64,000 nt of DNA from Haberlea rhodopensis. Its lineage: Eukaryota > Streptophyta > Magnoliopsida > Lamiales > Gesneriaceae. Of the stretch, positions 11,128 to 23,212 are shown in pieces; positions within the stretch are counted from its first letter, which is position 1; every line of letters starts with the position of its first letter. The stretch covers positions 248,001-312,000 of the forward strand of contig CAJQUN010000473.1 of the NCBI GenBank assembly GCA_907163345.1, written 5' to 3'. A model generated the notes under the pieces. It made no database searches. It was not told the origin of the DNA and worked only from the letters and a program-made list of their open reading frames with translations. The translations under genes and the position numbers were made by a program.

Positions 11128-13754
11128 ATGGAAAATAATCCTAATGAACTAGCTTTTGATCCAATGGAAGAGGAAGTGGCTAGTGTGTATAGACCACCGA
11201 TTGAGGCTATGCAGGCCCAGTATAGGCCACCTGTTGAGGCTATGCAGTCTCATGTACCACATGAACCTTTACGAATTATTGATGTGTTTGAGTGGCAAAA
11301 GTTGCATCCTCCTTTATTCCATGGGAATGAACGCTCAGAGCAAGCGGAGGCATGGTTAGAACAAGTTGAACAGTTATTTGGTATAGCGGCTTGTCACCCT
11401 TCGTGCTGGCTAAGATTAGCTGAACATTTGATGGCCCAAAAAGCTAATAGATGGTGGACTGCTGATAAAGCAGGATTGGGACGTAGTGGACAGCCGGTGA
11501 CATGGGCAACTTTTAGAAAATTATTTCTGGATCATTTCTTTTCTACTCCAGAGAAAGAAGCTCGACGTGCTGAAATGATACATCTTAAACAAGGAAATAT
11601 GTCTGTCGATGATTATACTACCAGATTCACTACATTGCTGCCATATGTTCCTTATATTGCTGAGACCGAGGAATCAATGATGAGTCACTATCTCCAAGGC
11701 TTGAGACCTGAAATATATGACCGAGTTATTACTGTAAAAGCCACCTCTTATGATGAACTGTTGGACAGGACACAAAGAGCAGAGACTGGATGGCGATCGT
11801 ATCAGCAAACTTCAGTAGCAGTTAGGCCATCAGGTCGGGATAGTGACAGAGCGAGGGGACTTACTGGTAGTCTGCGCCCACAGGGACAAAGTTTTAAAAG
11901 ATTCGGGTTATCATCATCTTCTTCTGGGGGTAGTTCGAGTCGGGCACCTCGCCCGGAATTGAGTAGAGGAACTGGTGGATCACAATGGTTATGTTTTAGA
12001 TGTGGGGGACCACATCATGCATCAAATTGTTCATATAAAGACAAAGAATATTTTATTTGTAATCGTATAGGCCACAAAGCGACACATTGTTATCAGAGAA
12101 CTGGTAGTCAGGCATATCAGGGAAGCCGAATCAGCAGTGCGGCTAGATATGACAATAGAATAGCGCCATCGGAAGCATCAGTGCAACAACCAATGCAGGG
12201 GACTTCACAGGGGCGTGGGAGAGGATATCAGAGTCAGGGGCAGTCTCGTCCCTCAGCCCCAGGTCGTGTATTTGCTCTGACTCAGGAACAAGCAGAGGAG
12301 GCTCGAGATGATGTGATTGTAGGTACTTGTATTTTCAGCAATGTTGATACATATATTCTGATAGATATTGGAGCCTCACATTCTTTCATATCCTGTAACT
12401 TTATTGAGTTGAATGATGTATCTACATGTCCTTTATCTACCTTATTATTTGTTTCGACTCCTATGGGGACTAGTGTGATATCATATCGAGTAGCTAAAGA
12501 ATGTGTGTTAAACTTTGAGGGTAATACAATGACAGTTGATTTGATATTACTTGAAATGTCCGACTTTGATATTATTCTGGGTATAGACGCTTTAAAGAAA
12601 TATAGGGCCAGGGTGAATTGTGATCAGAGAATAGTGAAATTCCGATCTGAAATGGGTGATCAGTGGACTTTTTATGGTAAGGGCGCTCGCAACCGCGTTC
12701 CTCTGATATCAGCAGTAAAAATGAGGAGATTGTTGGATCGTGGAGCCGAAGGTTATTTGATTTATGCAGTTAATGTGACCGGGAAAGAAAAAGAGAAAAC
12801 AGTGGCTGATATACCTGTAGTAGCAGACTTTGTTGATGTATTCCCTGATGAGATTCCTGGTTTTCCTCCAGTCCGGGAGGTAGAGTTTGGCATTGAATTG
12901 ATGGCTGATACAGCTCCTATATCTCGAGCCCCATATATAATGGCACCTGTAGAATTGAAGGAATTAAAGATACAATTACAGGATCTACTAGATAAGGGAT
13001 ACATTAGACCTAGTGTATCACCTTGGGGTGCTCCTGTGTTATTTGTCAAGAAAAAAGATGGAACAATGAGATTATGTATTGACTATCGACAGATAAACAA
13101 GGTGACGATCAAAAATAAGTATCTATTACCTCGTATTGATGACTTGTTTGATCAGTTACAGGGATCAGCCATATATTCAAAAATTGATTTACGATTAGGG
13201 TATCACCAGTTGAGGGTAAGAGAGGGAGATGTGCCCAAAACAGCTTTTCGAACACGGTATGGACATTATGAATTTCTTGTTATGCCTTTCGGTTTGACTA
13301 ATGCTCCTGCTGTATTTATGGATTTGATGAATAGAATCTTCAAACCGTTCTTAGACAGATTTGTAATTGTATTTATTGATGATATTTTGATATACTCACG
13401 AAACGAGGTAGAGCGTGCAGACCATTTGAGAACTGTCCTGCAGGTTTTACGGGAAAAACAATTGTATGCCAAACTGAGTAAATGTGAGTTCTGGTTGAAT
13501 AAAGTAGTATTTCTTGGCCATGTTATCTCTCGAGACGGTATATCTGTTGATCCCAGCAAGGTAGAAGCAGTGTTGAAATGGACAGCACCTACATCAGTAC
13601 CTGAAATTCGGAGTTTTCTTGGGATGGCTGGTTACTACAGAAGGTTTATTGAGGGATTTTAAAAGATTGCTCGACCACTGACTACATTGACAAATAAAGA
13701 TACCAAGTTTGTGTGGACTCCTGAGTGTGAGGCTAGCTTTCAGGAGTTGAAGAT
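11128..13754 (+). pseudogene. Element A gag-pol, first part (Gag, protease, RT), broken
   Basis: The reading frame is open from 11128 (ATG after TGCAGCT) to a TAA at 13660, where the relatives have Ser in the EGFSKIA motif. The frame then continues to the B0 insertion at 13754. An upstream in-frame extension to 11071 has no ATG and overlaps the leader. Visible: Gag; a first zinc knuckle ([13 protein letters not shown], about 11991-12029); a second knuckle whose first Cys is Tyr ([10 protein letters not shown]); protease whose catalytic D-T-G is D-I-G (12364-12372); RT with FIDD (about 13372-13383) intact. So besides the stop and the insertion, protease and one zinc knuckle have lost key residues. 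RNase H and integrase resume at 51203. Confidence 0.92.
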
Positions 13755-16398
13755 TGTAATGACCTGGGATTATAGATGTTAATCCCGTGTTAATGACCCA
13801 TAAAGTTGTTTTACGTGGCGATTTGGAGTTTAATCGTAGTGTTGGGCCTTTCGGGCTCGTCTATTTGGCAGTTGGGATCGTTGGATCCCGAGGTTGAGAT
13901 TGTATTCTCATTACGGTGTAAAACCTAAGAGTTGGGTTTTTAGTGTGACTCGGGATCTGGGGTGCTATGTGAGCACCGGTAGAGGGTTTTGGAGTTAGAG
14001 AGAGAGTTTTTGAAAACAGATGATTTTTAAGGAATCATGATGTATTGGTGGGGCTATTATTTTTTCGGGGTATTTTTGCTATAAATAGCAGTTGAACCCG
14101 AAATTTTAAGGAAATTATCATTTCAGCCCAATTTCTTTCTCCTCCCTCTCTCCCGCGCGATTTCCCGATGCTACAGCACCCCCGCCGCTTCAAACGCTTC
14201 GCCCGCCGCCGTCCCGCCGCCGATCGGCGCGTGCGACCTACCCACGGCTTCATCTCGTCCAGGCGCTCCTTTCCCCTCCGTCAATTCGAAGTTTCGTCGC
14301 GTCTTGGAGTCGGATTTTGCTGGTAAGCGTCGATCCCCAATTTCTAGGGTTCTTCGTTTTTCGTTCGATTTTCTTCCAATTTTCGTATGGATAGCCTCCC
14401 TTACCCCTTTTGCATCCCTCTCATGTTATTCCCTACTAAATTCGGTGGTTTTGGTTCGAAATTATTTTCGAAAATTGGTAGGGTTTGGTTCGAATTTTGG
14501 GGGTTTTTGGCAGGGGTATTAATTCGTGCAATTGATCGATTATTGCATGTTTTAGGAGTATTATGATGCTTGATTGAGATCGAATTGAGAAGCTATGGTT
14601 CGAATTTGAAGAATTTTAAGGGTTCGAATTTAAGGGCTTGTTTGGGTTCGAATTTAATGGTTTTGAGTTCGAAAATTGGGGGTTTTTGTCAAGGGATGTT
14701 GATTCTCGCTTGGATAGCTTAATTGACATTTTAGATGAATTATGGTATTTAATTGGGTTCGAAATTGTGAGATTAGGGTTCGATTTTTGTAGGGCATTCT
14801 TGAACAAATTTCGATATTGTCTCATTTATTCCTTCCCTGCATGTACCCTGCCCCGGGTCTTTTAAGAGGATAATTGTCGTGTGTTGACAATATTTTGAGG
14901 GATATGGGTGTGCTTGAGCATGGGTTGCATGTTCGTAATTAATTGTGAATTATTTATCGTGTTAGCACATCATTCCTCGGGGCATGGAACTCGAGCAAGG
15001 TTTGGCTCGGACTTCGGTAATTTAAGGTACGTGCGACGTACGAGCATTACTATATTTTAAGGCATATGTGAATGCATAATGAAAATTGATTTCATTGAAT
15101 AATCGCGCATGAGGAATATATATATATATGTTGATATAGCCAAGGAATGACCCAAATCTTGATATCGCCGCTTGTAGCGTGCGTGACACTAGAGTAGGAT
15201 GACTCTTACATGATATATGGGGTACTGGGTTTATTTGACTATATTAGGGCATTTGAGATGCCTGAGGATGATCGTAGAATCATGTATTCATTATGAGACA
15301 TTTGAGATGTCTAGGTTCGTAGACTTATGTATTCATTATAAGACATTTGAGATGTCTAGGTATAATGAAGGATTGGTAAAATAAATGCTAGGCATTTGAG
15401 CTATCTGTGATTGATAGTGAGGGTGTGAAATCAGTATTAGATATTGTGATATCTATAATTGCATGTTTAATGAATTTGTAATCACTATATGTTGATATTC
15501 GAGGATTAGGCATGCGATGAGTTAATCAATGTGTTGATTTACTGATTTTGAGATTTGATGAGTTTGATGATTGTGAGGACAGGGACAGTACACGGAATCC
15601 CGGATGAGGTTGCCATCCAGGGAGTATCATTTAAATTCATTAGCATTTACCTTTGTTGTAAATTATGAATTTCATTATTATGATTATGGGATTTTGTGTA
15701 TTGGTATGCTCACCCCGTTGGGGGCTGTCTCTGTTGGGACAGGTGGACAGGTACATCGATGGCTATGGAGCTGAGCTCGAGCTGTTGATTTGAGGTACTC
15801 CCAGGATCGTGGTACCAGGGCTTGATGGAGCACGGTATCGTATAGAGTACCTATATATACACCTGAGGATTTATACATATTCATGATGCTCGCATGTGAG
15901 CACGATTATACTTGTATATGGATTGTATATAAAGGCATGAGCCTATCTCTCTTTCATTTAAGGTTGCATGCAATTAGAGGTTGAATTGCTAGAATGATAT
16001 GAGAGTCATTGGTGTATTATGTGTGGTGTCTTCCCTGGCTGGGAATTTACTTGTATTGCTGCTTTCTGTTGAGTATTATGCTTTCCCTGGCCGGGAATTT
16101 TGTTATGTGTTGTACTCTTTTTTTTTGGGATAGCTCTATTTATGGGGAGACTCTGCCCAAATTTTTATAAAAGTTTACAATGTGAAAAGTGGCACCAAGG
16201 GGTTGGTAAAGGGCAAACATATGAGTCTTTTATTGTCAGGATGATGATCTTATAACATTGAGTATTACAGGAAATTTTGTAATTGACAGGCAATGATTAA
16301 GTATCATCAGAGCTTCCCGATTGACATTTTATAGAAAGCATGTACCACACATAGTGGTTAATACACTAATCAAGGTTTAAGGGCTTGGGGTCCTTACA
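13755..16398 (+). repeat. B1 5' LTR (left end probably derived from B0)
   Basis: 2644 bp, TGTAATGACC to GGGGTCCTTACA. It contains a TATA box (14080-14087), a GC-rich gene-like leader (about 14140-14320), a possible splice donor (TG|GTAAGC at 14323), an imperfect internal duplication of about 180 bp (around 14460-14800), the paired ACGT box GTACGTGCGACGTAC (15027-15041), and short repeated 'gacatttgagatgtct' inverted motifs near 15295-15360. Confidence 0.9.
14080..14330 (+). promoter_or_regulatory. Putative promoter, GC-rich leader and splice donor in the B1 LTR
   Basis: TATAAATA (14080-14087) is followed after about 40-60 bases by a pyrimidine-rich CTTTCTCCTCCCTCTCTCCC tract, then about 130 bp rich in CCGCCG, then TTTTGCTG|GTAAGCG and the plant-intron-like AATTTCTAGGGTTC. 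This looks like core promoter, transcription start region, 5' UTR and first intron of a plant gene. The same block is in 20576-23212 and, inverted and diverged, in both LTRs of D. No experimental start site is known to me. Confidence 0.55.
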
Positions 16399-16402
16399 TT
16401 AG

Positions 16403-16414
16403 TGGTATCAGAGC
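16403..16414 (+). promoter_or_regulatory. Primer-binding site of B1 (tRNA-iMet)
   Basis: TGGTATCAGAGC, four bases after the LTR end, in the context ATTAGTGGTATCAGAGCAGTGG, the same context as in C, D and E. Confidence 0.93.
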
Positions 16415-16838
16415 AGTGGTTGCTCATTGGGGCTGTTAAGGGCCTAGGAAGTTATTGATAGCACATATTTATGCATGATGGCATTAATGTTGTATAACAT
16501 AACAAATTGTTTATGTGCTCTTATGATATGAAAAGTGGTATTGCTAACCATTGTGGTTGCAGGAATCGTGTGGAACACGATAGGATGACATTTATAGGGA
16601 TGTCTGGCACTCCGTGTATTATGTGCCAAGGAAGCTGGTTTTAAGAAAATCCGGTAAAGGGATATTTCCGAGGTAACATGTACTTTACGTTGTCTTGTTG
16701 ACACATGATGAATGCAAAGTGGTGCATTGAGGTTATGATATATGTTATTGTGCATTGTTTTTGCATATGTATGTTGTGAAATATAAGAGGTGTATTTCAC
16801 GAGTCAAAGTTATCTTAGTAAGGATTTTAATGGCTTAT

Positions 16839-17042
16839 GCTAAAGTCCATATGAAGCGATGAAGAGTCCCGCTTATATGGAGTAGCAACGCTAAAGTCCA
16901 TATGAAGCGATGAAGAATCCCGCTTATATGGAGTAGCAACGCTAAAGTCCATTGGAAGCGATGAAGAGTCCCGCTTACATGGAGTAGCAACGCTAAAGTC
17001 CATTGGAAGCGATGAAGAATCCCGCTTACATGGAGTAGCAAA
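16839..17042 (+). repeat. Four 51-bp tandem repeats, each a long hairpin
   Basis: Units start at 16839, 16890, 16941 and 16992. Each contains TCCATATGAAGCG (or TCCATTGGAAGCG), a 9-10 base loop with GAAGARTCC, and CGCTTATATGGA (or CGCTTACATGGA). Outer arms TCCAT/ATGGA and inner arms AAGCG/CGCTT pair in every unit. Single units of the same type occur at about 17429-17463 and 17544-17580, and in C's LTRs (about 25543-25617). Confidence 0.9.
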
Positions 17043-17630
17043 AAGCATTAAAATGTACTAATGATAAGGGCTCAAGATGAAATATGGATTTAAAGAGGAA
17101 GGATGTCATGACATTTATTTATGAAACCATACATTCTTATAATGCGTTTTTATTATGTATTGAATGTTGATGCATAGCGTATATGGCTATTGTTGTTAAC
17201 CCTGATGGTTGCAGGTTACAGGAAATAAGGAATACGAAAAGGAATGATGATTATACATATGTACGGGCATCCCAAGGGCAACATGTATTATGTGGTTAGT
17301 CATTTAACACAAGGTAAATCAAGGTATGCATAAGATAGTGCATTATGATATGATACATGTTGATACGCATCGTTTTGCATATGTATATTGTGAAATATAA
17401 AGTGAGGATTTCAATGCTTATACTAAGGTCCATATGAAGCGAGGAAGGATTCCGCTTATATGGAGTAGTGAGAAGCATTGAAATGCACTGATATTTCACG
17501 AGTCCAGGTTATCCTAGTGAGGATTTCAATGCTTGCACTAAGGTCCATATGAAGCGAGGAAGGATTCCGCTTATATGGAGTAGTGAGAAGCATTGAAATA
17601 CACTACTGATAAGTGACTCAATTCGAGGTG

Positions 17631-18110
17631 TATTGATAGCGATGGTTCATTCCGCTATATTTATTGGCGATGGTTCATTCCGCCAGGTGTATTGATAGCG
17701 ATGGTTCATTCCGCTATATTTATTGGCGATGGTTCTTTCCGCCAGGTGTATTGATAGCGATGGTTCATTCCGCTATATTTATTGGCGATGGTTCATTCCG
17801 CCAGGTGTATTTATAGCGACGGTTCATTCCGCTATATTGATTGGCGATGGTTTATACCGCCAGGCATTGATAGCGATGCCTCTTTCCGCTACTATGTGGA
17901 CGATGATTCATGCTCAGGGTATAGCGAGGTTTCATGCCACTTATTATCTGACGAGGTGTCATACCGTCGATTCTATAGCGAGGGATTGTGCCGCTATGTA
18001 CTCAGCACAGGATTTTGCCGCCTTCGAGCGATGGGTGCTGATTACGCACTATTATTGAGCGACGGAGACAGGTATGACGCTATATTGCTAGCAATGAGGT
18101 ATGAGATATT
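17631..18110 (+). repeat. 59-bp tandem array of small hairpins with changing stems
   Basis: Exact 59-bp units begin at 17631, 17690, 17749 and 17808, then decay to about 18110. Each unit has two hairpins with an 11-nt loop (usually ATGGTTCATTC): one closed by TAGCG/CGCTA, the other by TGGCG/CGCCA. In the decayed part one hairpin is closed by GACG/CGTC (about 17951-17970) and another again by TAGCG/CGCTA (about 17982-18000). Loop length stays 11 while stem pairs change on both sides. Confidence 0.88.
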
Positions 18111-20543
18111 GCTATTTTATTAGCTTTATTGTAGCTGGCATGCATTGATATACATGTTTTATTATGCCTATTTTACTAGCATGTTAGTGGATGACATACG
18201 CTGATGTACATGTATCGTCACTAGTTGGCAATGTTTTAGATGCCATGAGTTGGCATGTGTCGTCACAGGATGACGATGACGATGGTGTAGGAGATGTCTT
18301 ATTAGACATGCATCATCGTTACGATGATCGATGCGTTGAGTATACGTATTCAGTGGTATGCCTTGGGTGCCAGTACCGAGCACAAGGTGGCGTGTGCGAC
18401 ACCGATTGACGTGACCCTTATACCGAGCGGGTTGCTCGAGGAATGGTTGGATGCGCTGTACATGTGATTGCACCGCAGCTTATGTTTGGGGGTAATCATT
18501 TTACGAGTGGTGATACCCTTGAGGTATGCTCGTTGGAATGGCTTTTGGCCATGTGATTTGACGACAGGAGTAATCATGGAGGAAATTACTCGCTTTCTGT
18601 CGATGTGACATGTGGTAGACATGATCACACCACCCTTGAGGGTGTAGGATGGGTCCTAAGGGAGTAGGATCAGGTTATGTTAAGTACATAGGGACATTGG
18701 AGTGTCCAGGGTGTATCGGCATTGAGGAATGTTGGATAAAGACCCGCTACTCTATTGAGTTTTCTTCCCATAGTATGTTATACAATGTGGAAACGTCCGT
18801 CTTGTTGGTAGGTTTGAGGTGAACCTAGAGAGGCAGCGACTGGTTTGTCTGCCGTGTGTGTGCAGCACCATGAGGGGCTTGCTAGAGCCGTTATACTGCT
18901 CGTTGGAACCAAGTTTGACAAATCGTAAGGTGATGCGATGTGGATTGTGGTGGACTCTAGTAGTCACCATGTCATTGAGGTTGAGGCTGAGGTTGTGCAT
19001 GCCTCACTGAAACGTGTATACGTTTATGTTTAATCTTGGAGACTTGTCTGGGACAGCTCAGGATGTTGGAGTACCAACAAGAGAGTCATCAGGTTGGTAT
19101 TGACTCAATCTAAAGGAACCCGTGTATTGGGATACAATGGGTGTTATTGTATCCAGTTTTTTCGAACGATGGTTCGAGACTTGTGGATCTCGAGTTCGAT
19201 GGCGTTTCCCTTGCGAGGAAGGAGGTAGTATTATACCTATTTGGGAATCTTTGAAAGATTCGGTAAGTTGGTGCAAGTGGTGTTGATTTTGGGAATCACA
19301 CCGTGTATTGTTAATCGTCGATTATCATCCTCCACTGAGTAAGGAATGACTCAGAATTGACGGTTGTGTTTGGGGCTTAGGGGTAGGTTGTAGATACCCG
19401 AGCCGAGTGCATTGAGTATGCATCCGATGTCAGTGCTTAGGCAGGTATACCGATGAGTATACGGATGCCAGTTGTTGTTTTCCTTCCTGTCGAGCATAGA
19501 GTTATGCTATTTTTGGATGGTTAAATCTCTGATGAGAGATATGGAACACCTTGAGATTGGGAATCTCCATGGCACGATGATTATGAGTAATGATCGTGAA
19601 GTTAGTTGACTCCCTTGAGGAGGGATTTTCTTGTGAGGGTTAAGGTATTTCCCTTATTGGTGTTTTCCTTCGAGTTATGCGACAGCCTTCCCAAGTTTGG
19701 ATTGTTAAATCCGAGGATTTTCAAGGGACGGCAGGATTTTGGAGTGGTTGAGTGTCGCTGACGACACAAGCGTTGAGGATGCAATGGGTTTATTGCATGC
19801 CCCTTAAGAATTTTAAACTCTGCGGTGTCTCGGTTGTTATTTATGATCAGGACGTGATTCTTGGAACATCCGGAGGTGGACATCTTGTGAGATGTCTTTT
19901 GTTTGAAATTGTGGCTGTGAGTTGCCCAAATTAAGTTGCAATGAGGCGACTACTCCTTCGATGGAGGAAGTTTGAAAGCGGAAACCAGGTTTGGTATGTG
20001 TACACCGTGGTGTACTAGTGTTTCCCTCGTAACGATGTAGGTTAGACATCGTGAGTCTTGATAAAGATGCCATTGGATGATATCTACGATAGAATCAGGA
20101 GCGATTCGAATCCTTACAGTTTCAGTTGACTAACTGCTTTTGGATTATTAGCGTTGAGCTGTGCTGACACTCTTTGACGTTATGATGGATTTGGAAGTCT
20201 ATTCCACTCCAGAGATTGACACGAGGTCAACGTTCTTACGGTTGAGGTGTCATTCAGGACGTGTTCGTACTGTTGTATTAGATCGAAGGATGACTGTCCG
20301 ATCTACAGTCGTAAGTATTGGTTGATTTGCAGTCATGAGAGGCTGACTTCTGGGATGACCCGCATCGAGGTACGTTTCGCCTCTTGGGTGATATGTTGGT
20401 TTTGGTATGTCGCTCTGTTTCAGAGTTTGATGAGAGGTAAGTATCCTCGCGTTTATTAATACGATTCTGATATGGTCAGGAATCGAGGTTATGGCTTCAT
20501 GTTGTTGTGTAGCCTGGGTGTTACGTGATACACCAGTGCTAAT

Positions 20544-20575
20544 TTCGAGGACGAAATTCTTTTAGTGGGGGATAT
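20544..20575 (+). promoter_or_regulatory. Polypurine tract and GAGGACGAAAT box of B1
   Basis: TTCGAGGACGAAATTC then AGTGGGGGATAT directly before the 3' LTR at 20576. The box is kept although the element has no coding region, which argues that it acts in cis. Confidence 0.8.
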
Positions 20576-23212
20576 TGTGATGACCAGGGATTATAGGTGT
20601 TAATCCCGTAGTGTTAATAATCCCTAAAGTGGTTTTACGTGGCGATTTGGAATTTAATCGAGGTGTTGGGCCTTCTGGGCTCGTTTATTTGGGCAGTTGG
20701 GATCGTTGGATCCAGAGGTTGAGATTGTATTCACATTACGGTGTAAAACCTAAGAGTTGGGTTTTTGATGTGTCTCGGAATCTCGGGTGCTATGTGAGCA
20801 CCGGTAGAGGGTTTTGGAGTTAGAGAGAGAGTTTTTGAAAACAGATGATTTTTAAGGAATCATGATGTATTGGTGGGGCTATTATTTTTTCGGGGTATTT
20901 TTGCTATAAATAGCAGTTGAACCCGAAATTTTAAGGAAATTATCATTTCAGCCCAATTTCTTTCTCCTCCCTCTCTCCCGCGCGATTTCCCGCTGCTACA
21001 GCACCCCCGCCGCTTCAAACGCTTCGCCCGCCGCCGATCGGCGCGTGCGACCTACCCACGGCTTCGTCTCGTCCAGGCGCTCCTTTCCCCTCCGTCAATT
21101 CGAAGTTTCGTCGCGTCTTGGAGTCGGATTTTGCTGGTAAGCGTCGATCCCCAATTTCTAGGGTTCTTCGTTTTTCGTTCGATTTTCTTCCAATTTTCGT
21201 ATGGATAGCCTCCCTTACCCCTTTTGCATCCCTCTCATGTTATTCCCTACTAAATTCGGTGGTTTTGGTTCGAAATTATTTTCGAAAATTGGTAGGGTTT
21301 GGTTCGAATTTTGGGGGTTTTTGGCAGGGGTATTAATTCGTGCAATTGATCGATTATTGCATGTTTTAGGAGTATTATGATGCTTGATTGAGATCGAATT
21401 GAGAAGCTATGGTTCGAATTTGAAGAATTTTAAGGGTTCGAATTTAAGGGCTTGTTTGGGTTCGAATTTAATGGTTTTGAGTTCGAAAATTGGGGGTTTT
21501 TGTCAAGGGATGTTGATTCTCGCTTGGATAGCTTAATTGACATTTTAGATGAATTATGGTATTTAATTGGGTTCGAAATTGTGAGATTAGGGTTCGATTT
21601 TTGTAGGGCATTCTTGAACAAATTTCGATATTGTCTCATTTATTCCTTCCCTGCATGTACCCTGCCCCGGGTCTTTTAAGAGGATAATTGTCGTGTGTTG
21701 ACAATATTTTGAGGGATATGGGTGTGCTTGAGCATGGGTTGCATGTTCGTAATTAATTGTGAATTATTTATCGTGTTAGCACATCATTCCTCGGGGCATG
21801 GAACTCGAGCAAGGTTTGGCTCGGACTTCGGTAATTTAAGGTACGTGCGACGTACGAGCATTACTATATTTTAAGGCATATGTGAATGCATAATGAAAAT
21901 TGATTTCATTGAATAATCGCGCATGAGGAATATATATATATATGTTGATATAGCCAAGGAATGACCCAAATCTTGATATCGCCGCTTGTAGCGTGCGTGA
22001 CACTAGAGTAGGATGACTCTTACATGATATATGGGGTACTGGGTTTATTTGACTATATTAGGGCATTTGAGATGCCTGAGGATGATCGTAGAATCATGTA
22101 TTCATTATGAGACATTTGAGATGTCTAGGTTCGTAGACTTATGTATTCATTATAAGACATTTGAGATGTCTAGGTATAATGAAGGATTGGTAAAATAAAT
22201 GCTAGGCATTTGAGCTATCTGTGATTGATAGCGAGGGTGTGAAATCAGTATTAGATATTGTGATATCTATAATTGCATGTTTAATGAATTTGTAATCACT
22301 ATATGTTGATATTCGAGGATTAGGCATGCGATGAGTTAATCAATGTGTTGATTTACTGATTTTGAGATTTGATGAGTTTGATGATTGTGAGGACAGGGAC
22401 AGTACACGGAATCCCGGATGAGGTTGCCATCCAGGGAGTATCATTTAAATTCATTAGCATTTACCTTTGTTGTAAATTATGAATTTCATTATTATGATTA
22501 TGGGATTTTGTGTATTGGTATGCTCACCCCGTTGGGGGCTGTCTCTGTTGGGACAGGTGGACAGGTACATCGATGGCTATGGAGCTGAGCTCGAGCTGTT
22601 GATTTGAGGTACTCCCAGGATCGTGGTACCAGGGCTTGATGGAGCACGGTATCGTATAGAGTACCTATATATACACCTGAGGATTTATACATATTCATGA
22701 TGCTCGCATGTGAGCACGATTATACTTGTATATGGATTGTATATAAAGGCATGAGCCTATCTCTCTTTCATTTAAGGTTGCATGCAATTAGAGGTTGAAT
22801 TGCTAGAATGATATGAGAGTCATTGGTGTATTATGTGTGGTGTCTTCCCTGGCTGGGAATTTACTTGTATTGCTGCTTTCTGTTGAGTATTATGCTTTCC
22901 CTGGCCGGGAATTTTGTTATGTGTTGTACTCTTTTTTTTTGGGATAGCTCTATTTATGGGGAGACTCTGCCCAAATTTTTATAAAAGTTTACAATGTGAA
23001 AAGTGGCACCAAGGGGTTGGTAAAGGGCAAACATATGAGTCTTTTATTGTCAGGATGATGATCTTATAACATTGAGTATTACAGGAATTTTTGTAATTGA
23101 CAGGCAATGATTAAGTATCATCAGAGCTTCCCGATTGACATTTTATAGAAAGCATGTACCACACATAGTGGTTAATACACTAATCAAGGTTTAAGGGCTT
23201 GGGGTCCTTACA
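20576..23212 (+). repeat. B1 3' LTR
   Basis: 2637 bp, TGTGATGACC to GGGGTCCTTACA. Nearly identical to 13975-16398, but its first about 220 bp differ at around 20 positions from the left LTR, and it lacks about 11 bp in the CCGCCG leader. Paired ACGT box at 21841-21855. Followed directly by B0 LTR sequence. Confidence 0.93.

Larger units (their letters stand above)
16399..20575 (+). other. B1 internal region, non-coding
   Basis: 4177 bp without a credible gene. A 3' splice-site-like TTGTGGTTGCAG ends at 16562, where other elements have theirs before gag, but no gag follows. From about 16660 to 17610 it holds two long copies and one short copy of a module that is clearly similar to the LTR of element C (compare 17259-17400 with 25347-25490). 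It then has a 51-bp tandem repeat, a 59-bp hairpin array, and about 2.4 kb (18120-20545) of single-copy DNA with no recognised content. This last part is also found, inverted, in D (roughly 32830-34020). The open frames in the arrays are by-products of the repeats. Confidence 0.8.
13755..23212 (+). mobile_element. B1: non-autonomous LTR element (LARD-like), no gag or pol
   Basis: The structure is LTR (13755-16398), PBS, 4.2 kb of non-coding internal DNA, polypurine tract, LTR (20576-23212). I find no Gag, protease, RT, RNase H or integrase motif in any frame. From about 13975 onward the two LTRs differ at only a handful of bases, so the copy is young; the first about 220 bp of the left LTR differ at around 20 positions. 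This fits recombination between the incoming element and the older B0 LTR. The right end (23212) abuts B0 sequence. Size and lack of coding fit large retrotransposon derivatives (LARDs). Element D is the second, inverted member. Confidence 0.85.

Noticed and set aside
14035..14253. 72-codon Arg-rich frame in the B1 LTR, antisense to the CCGCCG leader
   Set aside because: GC-rich leader read backwards; not kept in the second LTR because of an 11-bp difference.
16827..17048. Repeated peptide frames in antisense of the 51-bp repeat
   Set aside because: Translation of a tandem DNA repeat; no start context and no homologue that I recognise.
17723..18123. Two overlapping frames of 111-113 codons in B1
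   Set aside because: They run through the 59-bp hairpin repeats and share no similarity with known proteins.
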